DNA of 38,250 bases from Anabaena catenula FACHB-362 (GTDB lineage Bacteria > Cyanobacteriota > Cyanobacteriia > Cyanobacteriales > Nostocaceae). Below, piece by piece: positions 18,013-27,977 of the stretch. The notes under the pieces are model-generated. The model was not told where the DNA came from. It saw only the letters and a program-made list of their open reading frames with translations, and searched no databases. A program made the position numbers and the translations under genes. Position 1 is the stretch's first letter; every line of letters begins with the position of its first letter. Location of the stretch: positions 1 through 38,250 of the forward strand of contig NZ_JACJTQ010000051.1 in the NCBI RefSeq assembly GCF_014698735.1, written 5' to 3'.

Positions 18013-18519
18013 TCAAACCCCGTTAAAGGCAGGTGGATAAACAACTTTACCCTTATATTTTTTCTCATAACTTGATAATGTTTTCACCATAAAAACATCA
18101 TCCGGTACTGGAAAAGGAGATTCTATTTGATAATCAACTGATGGCTGAAAACCAAAACGGCTATAGAAAGCAGGATGACCAAGTACAATAACTATAGCGT
18201 CTCCTCTGGTATCTGCTATTTCTAAACTGGCTTTTACTAATGTGCTACCAATTCCCTGTTTTTGAAATTCTGGATGAACTGCTAGAGGTGCTAAACCAAG
18301 AACTGGTAGAATTTTTTCACTCACTAAATTAATATAGCTGTAAAGAATATGACCGACTATCTTACCTTGAATTTCTATAACTAACGATAATTCTGGAATA
18401 TATCTGTCGGAAGAACGAATTTTTTCAATAAGTTTAGCTTCAGTTTCACCCTGGAAAGCTAGGGTATTTACCTCAGCTATTGCTGAATAATCTAACAGAG
18501 TTTCACAACGGATGTTCAT
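18013..18519 (-). CDS. GNAT-family N-acetyltransferase (YhbS-like)
   Basis: The roughly 168-residue protein has the GNAT fold: an N-terminal AIAEVNTLAF helix, then LSLVIEIQGKIVGH, and the acetyl-CoA loop V-H-P-E-F-Q-K-Q-G-I-G-S-T-L, matching Q/RxxGxG/A. A GFQP segment near 135 is typical of the COG3153/YhbS group. The frame extends to a TTG at 18540, but the ATG at 18519 preceded by GTGGGAA is preferred. The acceptor substrate is unknown. It lies between the amidase and the flavoprotein on the opposite strand, divergent from the latter with 53 bp between starts. Confidence 0.88.
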   Translation of the reverse strand: MNIRCETLLDYSAIAEVNTLAFQGETEAKLIEKIRSSDRYIPELSLVIEIQGKIVGHILYSYINLVSEKILPVLGLAPLAVHPEFQKQGIGSTLVKASLEIADTRGDAIVIVLGHPAFYSRFGFQPSVDYQIESPFPVPDDVFMVKTLSSYEKKYKGKVVYPPAFNGV

Positions 18520-18572
18520 AACATAATTCCCACTGTTCAAATATTAGATTTAAATATTAGAGTCAAAAACCT

Positions 18573-19742
18573 ATGAAAACTTACGATTGGATTGTTGTTG
18601 GTGCGGGAATTACAGGTGCTGCACTTGCTTATGAATTAGCGAAAACAGGCTTTTCTGTACTTTTACTAGAACAACAGACAACACCACAGAACGCAACTCG
18701 CTATAGTTATGGTGGCATTTCTTATTGGGCAGCAACTACACCCATTACACACCAACTATATCAAGAAAGTATAGCCCGTCACCGTATTTTATCTCAAGAA
18801 TTAGATGCTGATACTGAATTTAAGGAATTAGATTTACTACTAACTATTGCTACTAATGCAAACCCAGAAGCAACAGCTACATCCTATGCACAGGTTGCCA
18901 TTCCACCACGTTTACTCAGTATTAAAGAAGCTTGTGAATTAGAACCATTGCTAAATAAAGATGCAATATCTGGCGCTTTAACTGTTAAACACGGACATAT
19001 CCATCCCGAAAAAACAGCACAAGCATACATTCAAGCTATGTTGCGTCTTGGGGGAGAAATGGAGATTTCCCAAGTATTAGGATTTCTAACTACAAATACA
19101 GGAAAATTTACAGGTGTAAAGACAACTACTGGAATCTTCCAAAGTGCTAATATTGCTATCTGTGCTGGTGGAATTAGTCGAAAATTACTAAAATCATCTG
19201 GGATTTCTATCAAGCTGTATTTTTCTCATGCAGAAATCATTGAAATACCACCTATAGAACTACGGTTGAATACTTTAGTAATGCCAGCTAATCTGCAAAG
19301 ATTTAAATTGGATACCGAATCAACTCAAGTTGATGAATTATGGGATGAAGTTGGTAACGAGATAGTAGCACCTATTTTAGATGCGGGTGCAGTGCAGTTT
19401 CTTGATGGTAGTTTGCGATTAGGTCAAATTAGTCGTGTTCTCACAGATCCTGATGCTCAAGTTAACTCAGAAGCAAGTGAAAGATGGTTGAGAACAAGTA
19501 TCACACAAATATTACCAGCTTTGGGAAGCTTACCAGGAATTTGGCATCATTGTTTAGTGGCATTTAGTAAGGATAAATTGCCCTTGATTGGTGCTATTCC
19601 CGAATTTGAGGGAATTCATATTTTCTCAGGTTTCAGTAGTCCCTTAGTTCTTGTACTGCCATTAGCAGAACGTTTTGCTAAATTTGTATCTGGACAGGAA
19701 GATGATATTATTAGCCAGTTATCTCCGACTCGCTGGAATTAG
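18573..19742 (+). CDS. FAD-dependent oxidoreductase, DAO/glycine-oxidase type
   Basis: The 389-residue protein starts with the dinucleotide-binding motif G10-A-G12-I-T-G15 and the acidic E33 that holds the FAD ribose. The overall plan fits the DAO (D-amino-acid oxidase / glycine oxidase) superfamily: a middle substrate domain and a C-terminal segment GIHIFSGFSSPLVLVLPLAE that closes over FAD. It is cytosolic. The substrate cannot be told from sequence; an amine or amino acid is likely. The last 32 bp overlap the end of the convergent membrane-protein gene. Its position after the AtzG-AtzE amidase suggests, but does not show, a shared nitrogen-salvage role. Confidence 0.85.
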   Translation: MKTYDWIVVGAGITGAALAYELAKTGFSVLLLEQQTTPQNATRYSYGGISYWAATTPITHQLYQESIARHRILSQELDADTEFKELDLLLTIATNANPEATATSYAQVAIPPRLLSIKEACELEPLLNKDAISGALTVKHGHIHPEKTAQAYIQAMLRLGGEMEISQVLGFLTTNTGKFTGVKTTTGIFQSANIAICAGGISRKLLKSSGISIKLYFSHAEIIEIPPIELRLNTLVMPANLQRFKLDTESTQVDELWDEVGNEIVAPILDAGAVQFLDGSLRLGQISRVLTDPDAQVNSEASERWLRTSITQILPALGSLPGIWHHCLVAFSKDKLPLIGAIPEFEGIHIFSGFSSPLVLVLPLAERFAKFVSGQEDDIISQLSPTRWN

Positions 19743-20235
19743 CAATGATTTGATTTAATTGTAATTCTTTGATTTTGATCCCCATTGTTTCTGTAGCAAT
19801 TAGTTCTGCTGCTTCTTGCAATAGTTGCTGTTGTTCTTCTTGAATTGTTTCTAGACGACGACGAATTTCTGTTAATCTTTTTTGCTTATCTTGATGAATT
19901 GCTATGGAATTTGCAGCAATTAATTCTGAATTATCATTATTACCTTTAAAACTATTAAAGGTAAAATAACTAATCTTAATCAAAAATTGAATTAACTTTA
20001 ATGGAAATTTCAATATTGACCAACTAGCTGTTTCAATTAAACGCACAATTGCTTTGATGATAATCCAAAGGATAGCCATCATAAAAAGCAGTATTACTAA
20101 ACTGACAAGGGGATGATTAACCCCCCAACCCAGTATTTGTAAAAGTTTTAAAAATATTGGTTCTTCTGTAACAAACTTATGTAAGTAAGAGGTAATTGTA
20201 TTTTGAATATGTTCACCAGTTAGCCAACTATACAT
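19711..20235 (-). CDS. Small membrane protein with a C-terminal coiled coil
   Basis: This 174-residue protein is of unknown family. A hydrophobic block at about 43-65 (VSLVILLFMMAILWIII) and a second weaker one at about 72-92 predict one or two membrane segments. Residues about 115-165 form a Glu/Gln-rich heptad region consistent with a coiled coil. The gene lies 23 nt after the receiver-GGDEF-EAL gene on the same strand and may be the last gene of that signalling operon. Its 3' end overlaps the flavoprotein gene by 32 bp. Confidence 0.65.
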   Translation of the reverse strand: MYSWLTGEHIQNTITSYLHKFVTEEPIFLKLLQILGWGVNHPLVSLVILLFMMAILWIIIKAIVRLIETASWSILKFPLKLIQFLIKISYFTFNSFKGNNDNSELIAANSIAIHQDKQKRLTEIRRRLETIQEEQQQLLQEAAELIATETMGIKIKELQLNQIIANSSESEITG

Positions 20236-20258
20236 ACAGAGATTAGATGTAGATTTTA

Positions 20259-22022
20259 TCAGGCTTTGAGGCTTAATCTACTATTATTGGGGATAATAGG
20301 TACTAAAGAAACACTGAATTCTCTTGTGGTTCTTTGAAGCCAGTCCTTGACTAGAGATGCTGGCATAGGTTTAGAGAATAAATAGCCTTGTCCATAATTG
20401 CAGCCTAGCGATCGCAATTTATCACGTTGTTCAACTGTCTCTATCCCTTCGGCAACTATATCTAAGTTTAGAGTGTGGGCTAAGGTAATTATCGCTTGCA
20501 ATATTCCCAAGTTTCGCTCATTTTTCTGGATACGAGATACAAAAGAGCGATCGATTTTTACGGTATCGATGGGCAAACCGTGCAAATAAGATAAGGAAGA
20601 ATAACCAGTACCAAAATCATCAAGGCTAATCTGAATACCCGCTGCTCGAAATGCTTCCAAACTGGAAATGATTGTTTGTGTATTATGCATCAGCGTACTT
20701 TCTGTAATTTCCAGTTTCAGCTTTAACTGATCCAAATTCAGCGATTCATATTGATGGATAATTTTTGGTACTAATTCTGGTTCATTTAATTGAACTCCTG
20801 ATAAATTTACTGCCACACTCAAAGGTAGATAATCTGCTAACTGACTTTTCCAGATAGTTAATTGTTGGCAAGCTGCTTCTAAAATCCAATCACCAAGGGG
20901 AATAATCAGCCCCGTTTGTTCCGCTAAGGGAATAAATTCATCGGGTGATATCCATCCTTGTTCAGGATGTTTCCAGCGTATTAGTGCTTCAAAACCGACT
21001 ACTCGGTTAGGATTTAGGGAAAAGATTGGCTGATAGAAAAGTTGTAACTCCTGATTGCTAATCGCTTTTCTCAAATCAGTTTCCATCTGTAACCGATTTG
21101 ATGCTTCCGTTTGCATACTGCGATTGTACACAACTGTGGGATATTTTAATCCCTGTTCCTTTGCAGTGTAATTGGCAATTTCTGCTGCCCGCAAAAACTC
21201 TTCTGCTTCTTTAAAATCCATTGAAGAATGGACTATACCAATAGTAATTGACGCATAAATTAAGAAGCCTTCCAAATCGAAAGGAGGATCAAGTACTTGA
21301 TGCACCTTGTTGCCTATGGCTTCTGCCTCACTGACATGACAGAAATTTTTTAGCAGTAGTGCAAATTCATCTTTTCCTATTCGTGCTAAATAATCACCAG
21401 GACGTAAAGTGTCTTGCAGACGTTTTCCTACTTCAATAAGTAGTTGTTCACTTTTATTATGCCCAAAGCCATATTTAATCTTTCGATATTGGTCAATATC
21501 TAAAAAAACTACTGCAAATATATGGTCATCCTGAAGATATTCCTGTAATATATTTAAGAAAGCATGACGATTAGGTAAGTTAGTTAATTCATCATAAAAA
21601 GCTAAAAATTTAACTCTTTCCAATGCTTGCTTGTGTTCACTTCGCATCTGGGCTTCTCGCAATTCACGAGTAATAGCTGGAATCAGTCGAGTGAGATTTT
21701 GCTTGAGTAAATAATCGTGCGCTCCAGATATCATTAAATCAATGGCTGTTTCCTCACCAATGGAACCAGAAACTACAATAAAAGGAATATCAAGTTGACG
21801 CTGCTTGACTAGTTCAAGTGCCTTGTTCGCACTAAACAGAGGCATGGAATAATCTGTGAGAATGACATCCCATTCATGAGTATCAAGAGCTTCTGCCATT
21901 GCTTCATATGTGTCAACCTGTTGATAAACTACTTCGTAATTTGCACGTTCTAACTCTAATACAAGCAGTTCGGCATCATCTCGGTTGTCTTCAACAATCA
22001 GAGCTTTGATTTTATTATTCAT
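20259..22022 (-). CDS. Response regulator with degenerate GGDEF and intact EAL domains
   Basis: The 587-residue protein begins with a receiver domain (acidic pair E11-D12, phospho-acceptor D57, conserved Lys in LLKQN). A GGDEF domain follows (about 145-300) whose signature reads RIGKDEF, so the second Gly is replaced by Lys and cyclase activity is doubtful. The EAL domain (about 320-565) keeps EALIRW, NLSGVQL, LEITES, DDFGTGYSSL and VKIDRSF, so it should hydrolyse c-di-GMP, perhaps tuned by GTP in the GGDEF pocket. It is transcribed after the histidine kinase and a single-domain receiver (14 nt gap), so it is the probable output of that phosphorelay. Confidence 0.92.
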   Translation of the reverse strand: MNNKIKALIVEDNRDDAELLVLELERANYEVVYQQVDTYEAMAEALDTHEWDVILTDYSMPLFSANKALELVKQRQLDIPFIVVSGSIGEETAIDLMISGAHDYLLKQNLTRLIPAITRELREAQMRSEHKQALERVKFLAFYDELTNLPNRHAFLNILQEYLQDDHIFAVVFLDIDQYRKIKYGFGHNKSEQLLIEVGKRLQDTLRPGDYLARIGKDEFALLLKNFCHVSEAEAIGNKVHQVLDPPFDLEGFLIYASITIGIVHSSMDFKEAEEFLRAAEIANYTAKEQGLKYPTVVYNRSMQTEASNRLQMETDLRKAISNQELQLFYQPIFSLNPNRVVGFEALIRWKHPEQGWISPDEFIPLAEQTGLIIPLGDWILEAACQQLTIWKSQLADYLPLSVAVNLSGVQLNEPELVPKIIHQYESLNLDQLKLKLEITESTLMHNTQTIISSLEAFRAAGIQISLDDFGTGYSSLSYLHGLPIDTVKIDRSFVSRIQKNERNLGILQAIITLAHTLNLDIVAEGIETVEQRDKLRSLGCNYGQGYLFSKPMPASLVKDWLQRTTREFSVSLVPIIPNNSRLSLKA

Positions 22023-22036
22023 AATAATTAGGTTTA

Positions 22037-22468
22037 TTAGGTATTGGGAGGAGGACTGTTTAAAACTAACCAGTACTTTCCTAGCTGTTGTATGACATTT
22101 ACAAATTCATCATAATCAACAGGTTTGCGGATATAACTGTTGCAACCCAAACCATAGCCTTGAAGCCGATCACTCTCTTCATGAGAGGTCGTCAAAATCA
22201 CAATAGGTAACAATCGAGTTCGAGAATTAGATCGAATTTGCCGGAGAACTTCCAAGCCATTGATTCGAGGTAGCTGCAAATCTAGCAAAATCAAATCCGG
22301 TAAGGGATCTGAACTTGAATTATTTGAAAATAAATAGTTGATGGCTTCAACCCCATCTCTAGCGATGACAATATTTTCTTGCAGTACTGATTTTTCAAAT
22401 GCTAGTAGTGTTAACTCTACATCATCAGGGTTGTCCTCAACAATAAGTAGTGTATTTGTTGCTCTCAT
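22037..22468 (-). CDS. Single-domain response regulator (Rcp1-like)
   Basis: The 143-residue stand-alone receiver has the acidic pair E11-D12, phospho-acceptor D63 in LLDLQLP, a conserved Thr (ILTTSHEE) and Lys in KPVDYDEF. The extended loop before the D63 strand and the LPRINGLEVL segment are typical of Rcp1-type receivers that pair with phytochrome-like kinases. There is no output domain. It lies between the kinase and the EAL gene, so it may shuttle phosphate or compete for it. An upstream gap of 196 bp leaves room for its own promoter. Confidence 0.92.
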   Translation of the reverse strand: MRATNTLLIVEDNPDDVELTLLAFEKSVLQENIVIARDGVEAINYLFSNNSSSDPLPDLILLDLQLPRINGLEVLRQIRSNSRTRLLPIVILTTSHEESDRLQGYGLGCNSYIRKPVDYDEFVNVIQQLGKYWLVLNSPPPNT

Positions 22469-22664
22469 GTTCTTTTGGATTATACCTTATGTTTTCTATT
22501 AATTGTAGAATTCACTCATTATTTTTACTCGGAGAACTACAACTGATGATTGGGAAAAAAGATTAATTGCAGTTCTATAAGCCATAAATTCGCTCAATTG
22601 AAAGGCATTAATTGAAAAAATTTCTCCAGTTTATAACTGTGATCAGGATTTTAAAACATTAAGG

Positions 22665-25577
22665 TTAAGGATGTAGTGTAAAGTAAAAAGTTGCTCCTTC
22701 CCCAACCAAACTTTCTGCCCATACATCACCTCCGTGACGGTGAATAATTCTTTGCACAGTTGCTAAACCAATACCTGTGCCAGGAAATTCTTCCACCGTA
22801 TGGAGGCGTTGAAATGGTTGAAATAGCTTATTAGCATAAGCAGCATCAAAGCCAACTCCATTATCACGTACAAAATAGGCTAATAAAGAAGTATTGTTTC
22901 TTTGACAGTTCATACAACTTAGCTCAATGTTTGACTGAATTTTGACTGAGGTAAATTTCCAGGCATTGTTGAGGAGGTTTTCCAGAATAATCCGTAAAAG
23001 TTGATGATCGCCGCTGACAATCAAATCGGGGGAAATGAGCCAATTTACTTGGCGTTCTGGATTGCTTTCACTGAGTTCTTGGGCGATTTCGTGAGCGATC
23101 GCACTCAGATTAACTTGAGTAGGTCGCATCTGACTACGAGTTACCCGTGAGAGTTGCAGCAAATTATCAATCAGTTCTCCCATTCGCTGTGTTCCACTAC
23201 GGATACGAGTTAGATAATGCTTGCCTTTCTCATCTAATTGATCTTCATATCGCTCTAGTAATGCTTTGCTAAAGCCATCAATACCGCGTAGAGGAGAACG
23301 TAAATCATGGGAAACAGAGTAAGAAAATGATTCTAGTTCTTTGTTAGCAGCGGTAAGTTCTGCGGTGCGTTGCTGGACTCGCATCTCTAATTGCTGATTG
23401 AGTTCCCAAATTTTCTGTTCTGCTTGTTTACGTTCGGTGATATTTGCCGCAATACCCACATGGCGTAATATTTCCCCAGATAGGCTGTAAATAGGAAAAA
23501 CACGTGCAAAAATCCAAAAAATTTCCCCACTGGGACGAATAATCCGATATTCCTGCTGTAGTGGTTCACCTTGAATCAGACGGGCGCAAGCTGCCAAAAT
23601 GCGATCGCCATCTTCTGGGTGGATAGACTCATGCCAAGATTCTGGGTTTCGGTATAAGCTTTCACAACTCTGCCCCCAAACTTCCTCATAGCCAGGGCTG
23701 ACATATAAAATCTCACTTAAGTCTGCTGAGTTGATATGAAAAACCTCATGAATATTTTCCGCTAATTCCCGAAACTTCGACTCACTCTCACGCAGAGCTT
23801 CTTCTGTCTGCTTGCGTTCAGTAATATCTGCAATTGACCCTATCATGCGAATCGGATTACCTTGTTCATCCCACTGAGCAATTGCTTGAGATGCAACCCA
23901 TTTATAGCTACCATCTTGATGACGAACCCGATATTCACTGTGATATTTGGGAGTTTTGTTGAGCAAATGATTTTCCACAGACTTGATTACCCGTTCGTAG
24001 TCATCGGGATGAAGACGATTAGCCCATTCTGATCTAGTTATGGTGAAACTTTGGGGTTTTTCTCCTAATAAGCTAAACCAACGTTCAGAGAATGTGGTCA
24101 TATTGCTGGCAGCATCCCATTCCCATATAGCATCTAGGGCGGCACTTGTTGCCAATCGCCAGCGTTCTTCACTGTTGCTCAGAGCTTCTTGTGTTTGTTT
24201 GAGGGATGTGATCTCAGTGATAAAGCCTTGAATGGTTTGTAATTGCCCATCAACGGCGGTGGCGATGCCTTTTTCCCATAACCATTTCTCTTCACCTAAT
24301 TTGCTATGAATGCGATACTCGACTTGGTAGAAAATATTGTCAGCGATAGCGTTCACGTAGTGTTCCGCAGGAAAGCGCGACCTAGGAATCGCTGTTTGAA
24401 TCGCCGCTGCAATTTTAGGTAAATCCTCCACCACAATCAAATTTTGAAACTTGCAATCCTCAAGACCACATAATTCTTCTTTGCTATAGCCTGTGACGGC
24501 TAAACAACCATCACTCACATCCTGAACTGCCCAATTTACATTTTCATGACGACAAAAAACAATTCCTGGCAAGGTATTGATTAGATTACTTAATTTAAAA
24601 CGGCTTTCATTCAAAGCATTATTTGCAGCCTCTAATTGGGCTGTGCGCTTCTGAACTCGTACTTCTAAATTTTCATTACTTTCTTTCAGTGCCTGTTGAT
24701 ATTCCTGTTGTTTTTGATCAATTGCATTAAGATATTTAGCATTCCACCAAACTACTCCACCTAGCATAAAGATATTCACAATTGCTCTGATTACAAATCC
24801 AGCTTCTGGTGGAAGTAGATTGTTTCGATGGGCTAACATAAATAATGCTGTATTCAAAACAGGAGTGCCAATAATCACTGGTAAGAGGCTACGAATAATG
24901 ACTCCACCCAAGTAAGGACTCATCACCACCTTCATCCAACCCCCTTCAGGACAAGCCAATAAAACCCCTAGCCCCAGCAATATCAAACCTACACTTGTAT
25001 GTAGTGCCATAGCCGTAACCGGCATCAAGTAATAAAATACACTAATTCTAAATACGTAGCCTAACAATCCCAACAGGGCTATTAAAAAGCTTCCTAAAGC
25101 TAACCCTTGGGCAATGCTAATCATTCGTTTTGACAAAAAAATTAGGGCTAACCCTATCCAAAACAAGCAAAGGGCTGTACTTAATGCCATCCTTCCTGGA
25201 CTAAAAGTGGCAACAGCATTTATCGATTCCTTAATCAGTAATTCATCAATTCTTAAATTAATGTTGAAGCCATACTGAATGAGTGTCAATAAACCAATCA
25301 ACGTGACAATAACTGCCAAAAATTGGGATAGTAATTGAGGTGGAAATAGTTTCTGTTGACGAGGCTGATGCCAAAACCAAAGGGAAGTTCCACTGAAAAT
25401 AAACCCTAAAGCAGAGTTAACTTTCATTGTCACTAGTCCTGGCAGCACACTCTTGAGGACTGGCAGATTAAAGATCCATGCTATTAAAACAGAAAAACCA
25501 ATAAAAGCAGTGATAATTCCCAGTTTCACTGAGAGTTGACGAGCGAATAAATTAAGCTTTATATCTGAACCAATCAC
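22665..25577 (-). CDS. Multi-PAS membrane histidine kinase
   Basis: The 970-residue sensor kinase starts with about eight hydrophobic helices (1-285) of MASE-like character that I cannot assign to a named sensor. A coiled coil (about 290-330) and three PAS/PAC units (about 330-460, 470-595, 605-725) follow. The HisKA domain has its phospho-acceptor His in SVSHDLRSPLRGIDGFS, the form common in phytochrome-type kinases, and HATPase_c has the N box (NLLNNAWKF) and G boxes (DNGVGF, GTGIGLATV). The start is GTG at 25577. The two downstream receivers on the same strand are the likely partners. The signal is unknown. Confidence 0.93.
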   Translation of the reverse strand: MIGSDIKLNLFARQLSVKLGIITAFIGFSVLIAWIFNLPVLKSVLPGLVTMKVNSALGFIFSGTSLWFWHQPRQQKLFPPQLLSQFLAVIVTLIGLLTLIQYGFNINLRIDELLIKESINAVATFSPGRMALSTALCLFWIGLALIFLSKRMISIAQGLALGSFLIALLGLLGYVFRISVFYYLMPVTAMALHTSVGLILLGLGVLLACPEGGWMKVVMSPYLGGVIIRSLLPVIIGTPVLNTALFMLAHRNNLLPPEAGFVIRAIVNIFMLGGVVWWNAKYLNAIDQKQQEYQQALKESNENLEVRVQKRTAQLEAANNALNESRFKLSNLINTLPGIVFCRHENVNWAVQDVSDGCLAVTGYSKEELCGLEDCKFQNLIVVEDLPKIAAAIQTAIPRSRFPAEHYVNAIADNIFYQVEYRIHSKLGEEKWLWEKGIATAVDGQLQTIQGFITEITSLKQTQEALSNSEERWRLATSAALDAIWEWDAASNMTTFSERWFSLLGEKPQSFTITRSEWANRLHPDDYERVIKSVENHLLNKTPKYHSEYRVRHQDGSYKWVASQAIAQWDEQGNPIRMIGSIADITERKQTEEALRESESKFRELAENIHEVFHINSADLSEILYVSPGYEEVWGQSCESLYRNPESWHESIHPEDGDRILAACARLIQGEPLQQEYRIIRPSGEIFWIFARVFPIYSLSGEILRHVGIAANITERKQAEQKIWELNQQLEMRVQQRTAELTAANKELESFSYSVSHDLRSPLRGIDGFSKALLERYEDQLDEKGKHYLTRIRSGTQRMGELIDNLLQLSRVTRSQMRPTQVNLSAIAHEIAQELSESNPERQVNWLISPDLIVSGDHQLLRIILENLLNNAWKFTSVKIQSNIELSCMNCQRNNTSLLAYFVRDNGVGFDAAYANKLFQPFQRLHTVEEFPGTGIGLATVQRIIHRHGGDVWAESLVGEGATFYFTLHP

Positions 25578-26118
25578 GTCAATCTAATCCTGCTGAGGAA
25601 ATGGTCATATCCGCAAATTTTAATAAGTTTGTTATTTTTTACTATACAATGATTGCTTATATTTCTTTGTTTACTGTTATAGCAAATATAGCCTGAGCTT
25701 AAGCTTAACCTGCAATCTATCTTTAGATATATCTTGGGAAAATAAACAAATTTATACCATGCGGTTTGGACACTCTTGGTTTTTTATATATCCTCTTGGA
25801 GGAAGTTTGCAAAATAATAAAGTTTACCTAAAAACCCCTCTCCCAACCTCTCCCCCACAGGGAGAGAGGCTTTGAAAAGTCTATTTTTTATTCTCCTATG
25901 TCTAATTAGGGTTTGCGGAAAAAGTCTTTTCGTGAAGACAGGGAATAGGGAATAGGGAATAGGGAATAGTTTCAACCATTTGCTATCGGTAAATTTTCCT
26001 CCCAGTCCGCTAAAAATGCTTTCTTTTTGAAACTCCTCCTGGAAAAAGTGCCAGGTTTTTCACATCAAAGAGTCTGAAAGCCTTATCTATTAGTATTTTT
26101 GCGTTTATTCAGCCAGCC
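25578..26118. other. Spacer with two repeat families
   Basis: No gene was found in about 540 bp. A CCTCTCCC / GGGAGAG hairpin (25847-25869) of a widespread dispersed type lies in it, followed on the minus strand by TTTTT at about 25829, so it could end ilvD transcripts. Four tandem GGGAATA units are at 25941-25969. Confidence 0.55.
25941..25969. repeat. Tandem GGGAATA heptamers (four copies)
   Basis: Four head-to-tail copies of GGGAATA and one extra base are visible. This is a short heptamer repeat of the STRR class in a non-coding spacer. Confidence 0.85.
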
Positions 26119-27825
26119 CTAATTAGCAAATAAGTCCAAATCTGTGACTGCACCGACACTACTAGAAGCTACTAATTTGGCATATTTTGCCAAAACGCCT
26201 TGAGTATAACGGGGTGCGGGAGGTTTCCAGTTGGCACGACGACTAGCTAGTTCTACGTCTGATACATTCACTTGCAACAGGCGAGCATTAGCGTCAATTG
26301 TGATACTATCACCTTCTTCTACTAGGGCGATATTTCCTCCCACTGCTGCTTCTGGGGCTACGTGTCCAACTACCATCCCGTAAGTACCACCCGAAAAGCG
26401 TCCGTCGGTAATTAAGCCCACTGCATCTCCTAAACCAGCACCGATAATTGCTGAGGTGGGAGCCAGCATTTCTCGCATTCCGGGTCCGCCTTTGGGGCCT
26501 TCGTAACGAATAATAATCACGTCACCGGCTTTGATTTTACCTGCCAAAATCGCATCTAAGCAAGATTCCTCAGATTCAAATACCCTAGCTGGCCCGGTAA
26601 TGATGGGCTTTTTCACGCCTGTAATTTTGGCAACTGCACCTTCTGTGGCTAAGTTGCCTTTGAGAATGGCTAGGTGTCCTTGGGCATACATTGGGTTATC
26701 CCAAGGACGAATTACATCTTGATCGCTGCGTGGTTCTACTGGTATGTCTGCTAAAACTTCGGCTATGGTTTCACCACTAATTGTTATACAGTCACCATGT
26801 AATAAGTCATGGGCTAATAGCATTTTCATGACTTGGGGAATACCACCAGCTTTGTGTAAGTCCGTGGCGACATATTTACCGCTAGGTTTTAAATCACACA
26901 ATACAGGCACACGTCCGCGAATAGTTTCAAAGTCGTCTAAATTTAGTTCTACACCAGCTGCGCGAGCGATCGCTAGAAAATGTAAAACTGCATTGGTGGA
27001 ACCACCAACAGCCATAATTACCGAAATAGCATTTTCGATAGATTTGCGGGTGATAATTTGCCGGGGTAATATCTGCTTACGAATGGCTTCGACTAAGACA
27101 AAGGCAGATTTTTCAGTGCTATCTGCTTTTTCCGCATCTTCGGCGGCCATTGTCGAGGAATAAGGTAAACTCATGCCCAATGCTTCAAATGCTGAAGACA
27201 TGGTATTGGCTGTGAACATTCCCCCACATGAACCAGCACCAGGACAAGCGCGAGTTTCGACTGCTAATAGTTCTGCTTCGTCAATTTTACCAGCGCTGTA
27301 TTGACCAACGGCTTCAAAGGAACTGACAACGGTTAAATCTTTACCGTTATAATGTCCGGGTTTGATTGTGCCACCATAAACAAAGATAGCTGGGATATTC
27401 ATGCGGGCGATCGCTAACATTGCCCCTGGCATATTTTTATCACAACCACCTATAGCCAGGACACCATCCATACTTTGCCCTGTACAGGCAGTTTCAATGG
27501 AATCCGCAATTACTTCCCGCGACACGAGGGAATATTTCATCCCTTCGGTTCCCATTGAAATCCCATCACTAATCGTAATAGTACCGAAGATTTGGGGCAT
27601 TGCACCGGCATTTTTGACGCTACTTTCTGCCCTTTGTGCCAGTTGATTAATCCCCATGTTACAGGGGGTGATGGTGCTGTAACCGTTGGCAATACCGACA
27701 ATAGCTTTGTTGAAATCTTCATCTTTGAAACCAACTGCTCGCAGCATAGCCCGATTTGGCGATCGCTGCACACCTTGCGTAACAACTTTACTCTTTAAAT
27801 TTTCTGGCATTGTTTTTTCACTCAT
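26119..27825 (-). CDS. ilvD: Dihydroxy-acid dehydratase
   Basis: This enzyme dehydrates 2,3-dihydroxy-isovalerate and 2,3-dihydroxy-3-methylvalerate to the 2-keto acids in valine and isoleucine synthesis. At 568 residues it is full length. The iron-sulfur ligands C55 (TPCNMG), C128 (GGCDKNMPG) and C200 (CPGAGSCGG) are all present, as is the C-terminal [13 protein letters not shown] motif. Three cysteines at these places indicate the [2Fe-2S] plant/cyanobacterial type. The start ATG at 27825 gives [13 protein letters not shown], a typical N-terminus. It stands alone on the minus strand. A LysR remnant lies about 105 bp upstream on the opposite strand. Confidence 0.97.
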   Translation of the reverse strand: MSEKTMPENLKSKVVTQGVQRSPNRAMLRAVGFKDEDFNKAIVGIANGYSTITPCNMGINQLAQRAESSVKNAGAMPQIFGTITISDGISMGTEGMKYSLVSREVIADSIETACTGQSMDGVLAIGGCDKNMPGAMLAIARMNIPAIFVYGGTIKPGHYNGKDLTVVSSFEAVGQYSAGKIDEAELLAVETRACPGAGSCGGMFTANTMSSAFEALGMSLPYSSTMAAEDAEKADSTEKSAFVLVEAIRKQILPRQIITRKSIENAISVIMAVGGSTNAVLHFLAIARAAGVELNLDDFETIRGRVPVLCDLKPSGKYVATDLHKAGGIPQVMKMLLAHDLLHGDCITISGETIAEVLADIPVEPRSDQDVIRPWDNPMYAQGHLAILKGNLATEGAVAKITGVKKPIITGPARVFESEESCLDAILAGKIKAGDVIIIRYEGPKGGPGMREMLAPTSAIIGAGLGDAVGLITDGRFSGGTYGMVVGHVAPEAAVGGNIALVEEGDSITIDANARLLQVNVSDVELASRRANWKPPAPRYTQGVLAKYAKLVASSSVGAVTDLDLFAN

Positions 27826-27929
27826 TACTCTTATCTCAATTAAATCTCTGTACGAGTATGATATGTATACTTTTTTGAGATGTCCAATATATATTTATTG
27901 GAAATTGAGACTTATAAAGTATCATAAAT

Positions 27930-27977
27930 ATGGAACTACGACACCTACGCTACTTTATCGCTGTAGCTTGTTATTAG
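27930..27977 (+). pseudogene. N-terminal remnant of a LysR-type regulator
   Basis: ATG at 27930 opens MELRHLRYFIAVACY and then stops. The first 13 residues fit the LysR-family N-terminal consensus (MELRHLRYFIAVAEE...), and nothing matching the rest of the HTH follows in any frame I checked. It is best read as the truncated start of a regulator divergent from ilvD, cut off where the accessory segment to its right begins. A chance match is possible with so short a peptide. Confidence 0.6.

Noticed and set aside
25784-25975. 63-codon minus-strand frame
   Set aside because: It covers the CCTCTCCC hairpin and GGGAATA repeats and is repeat-derived.
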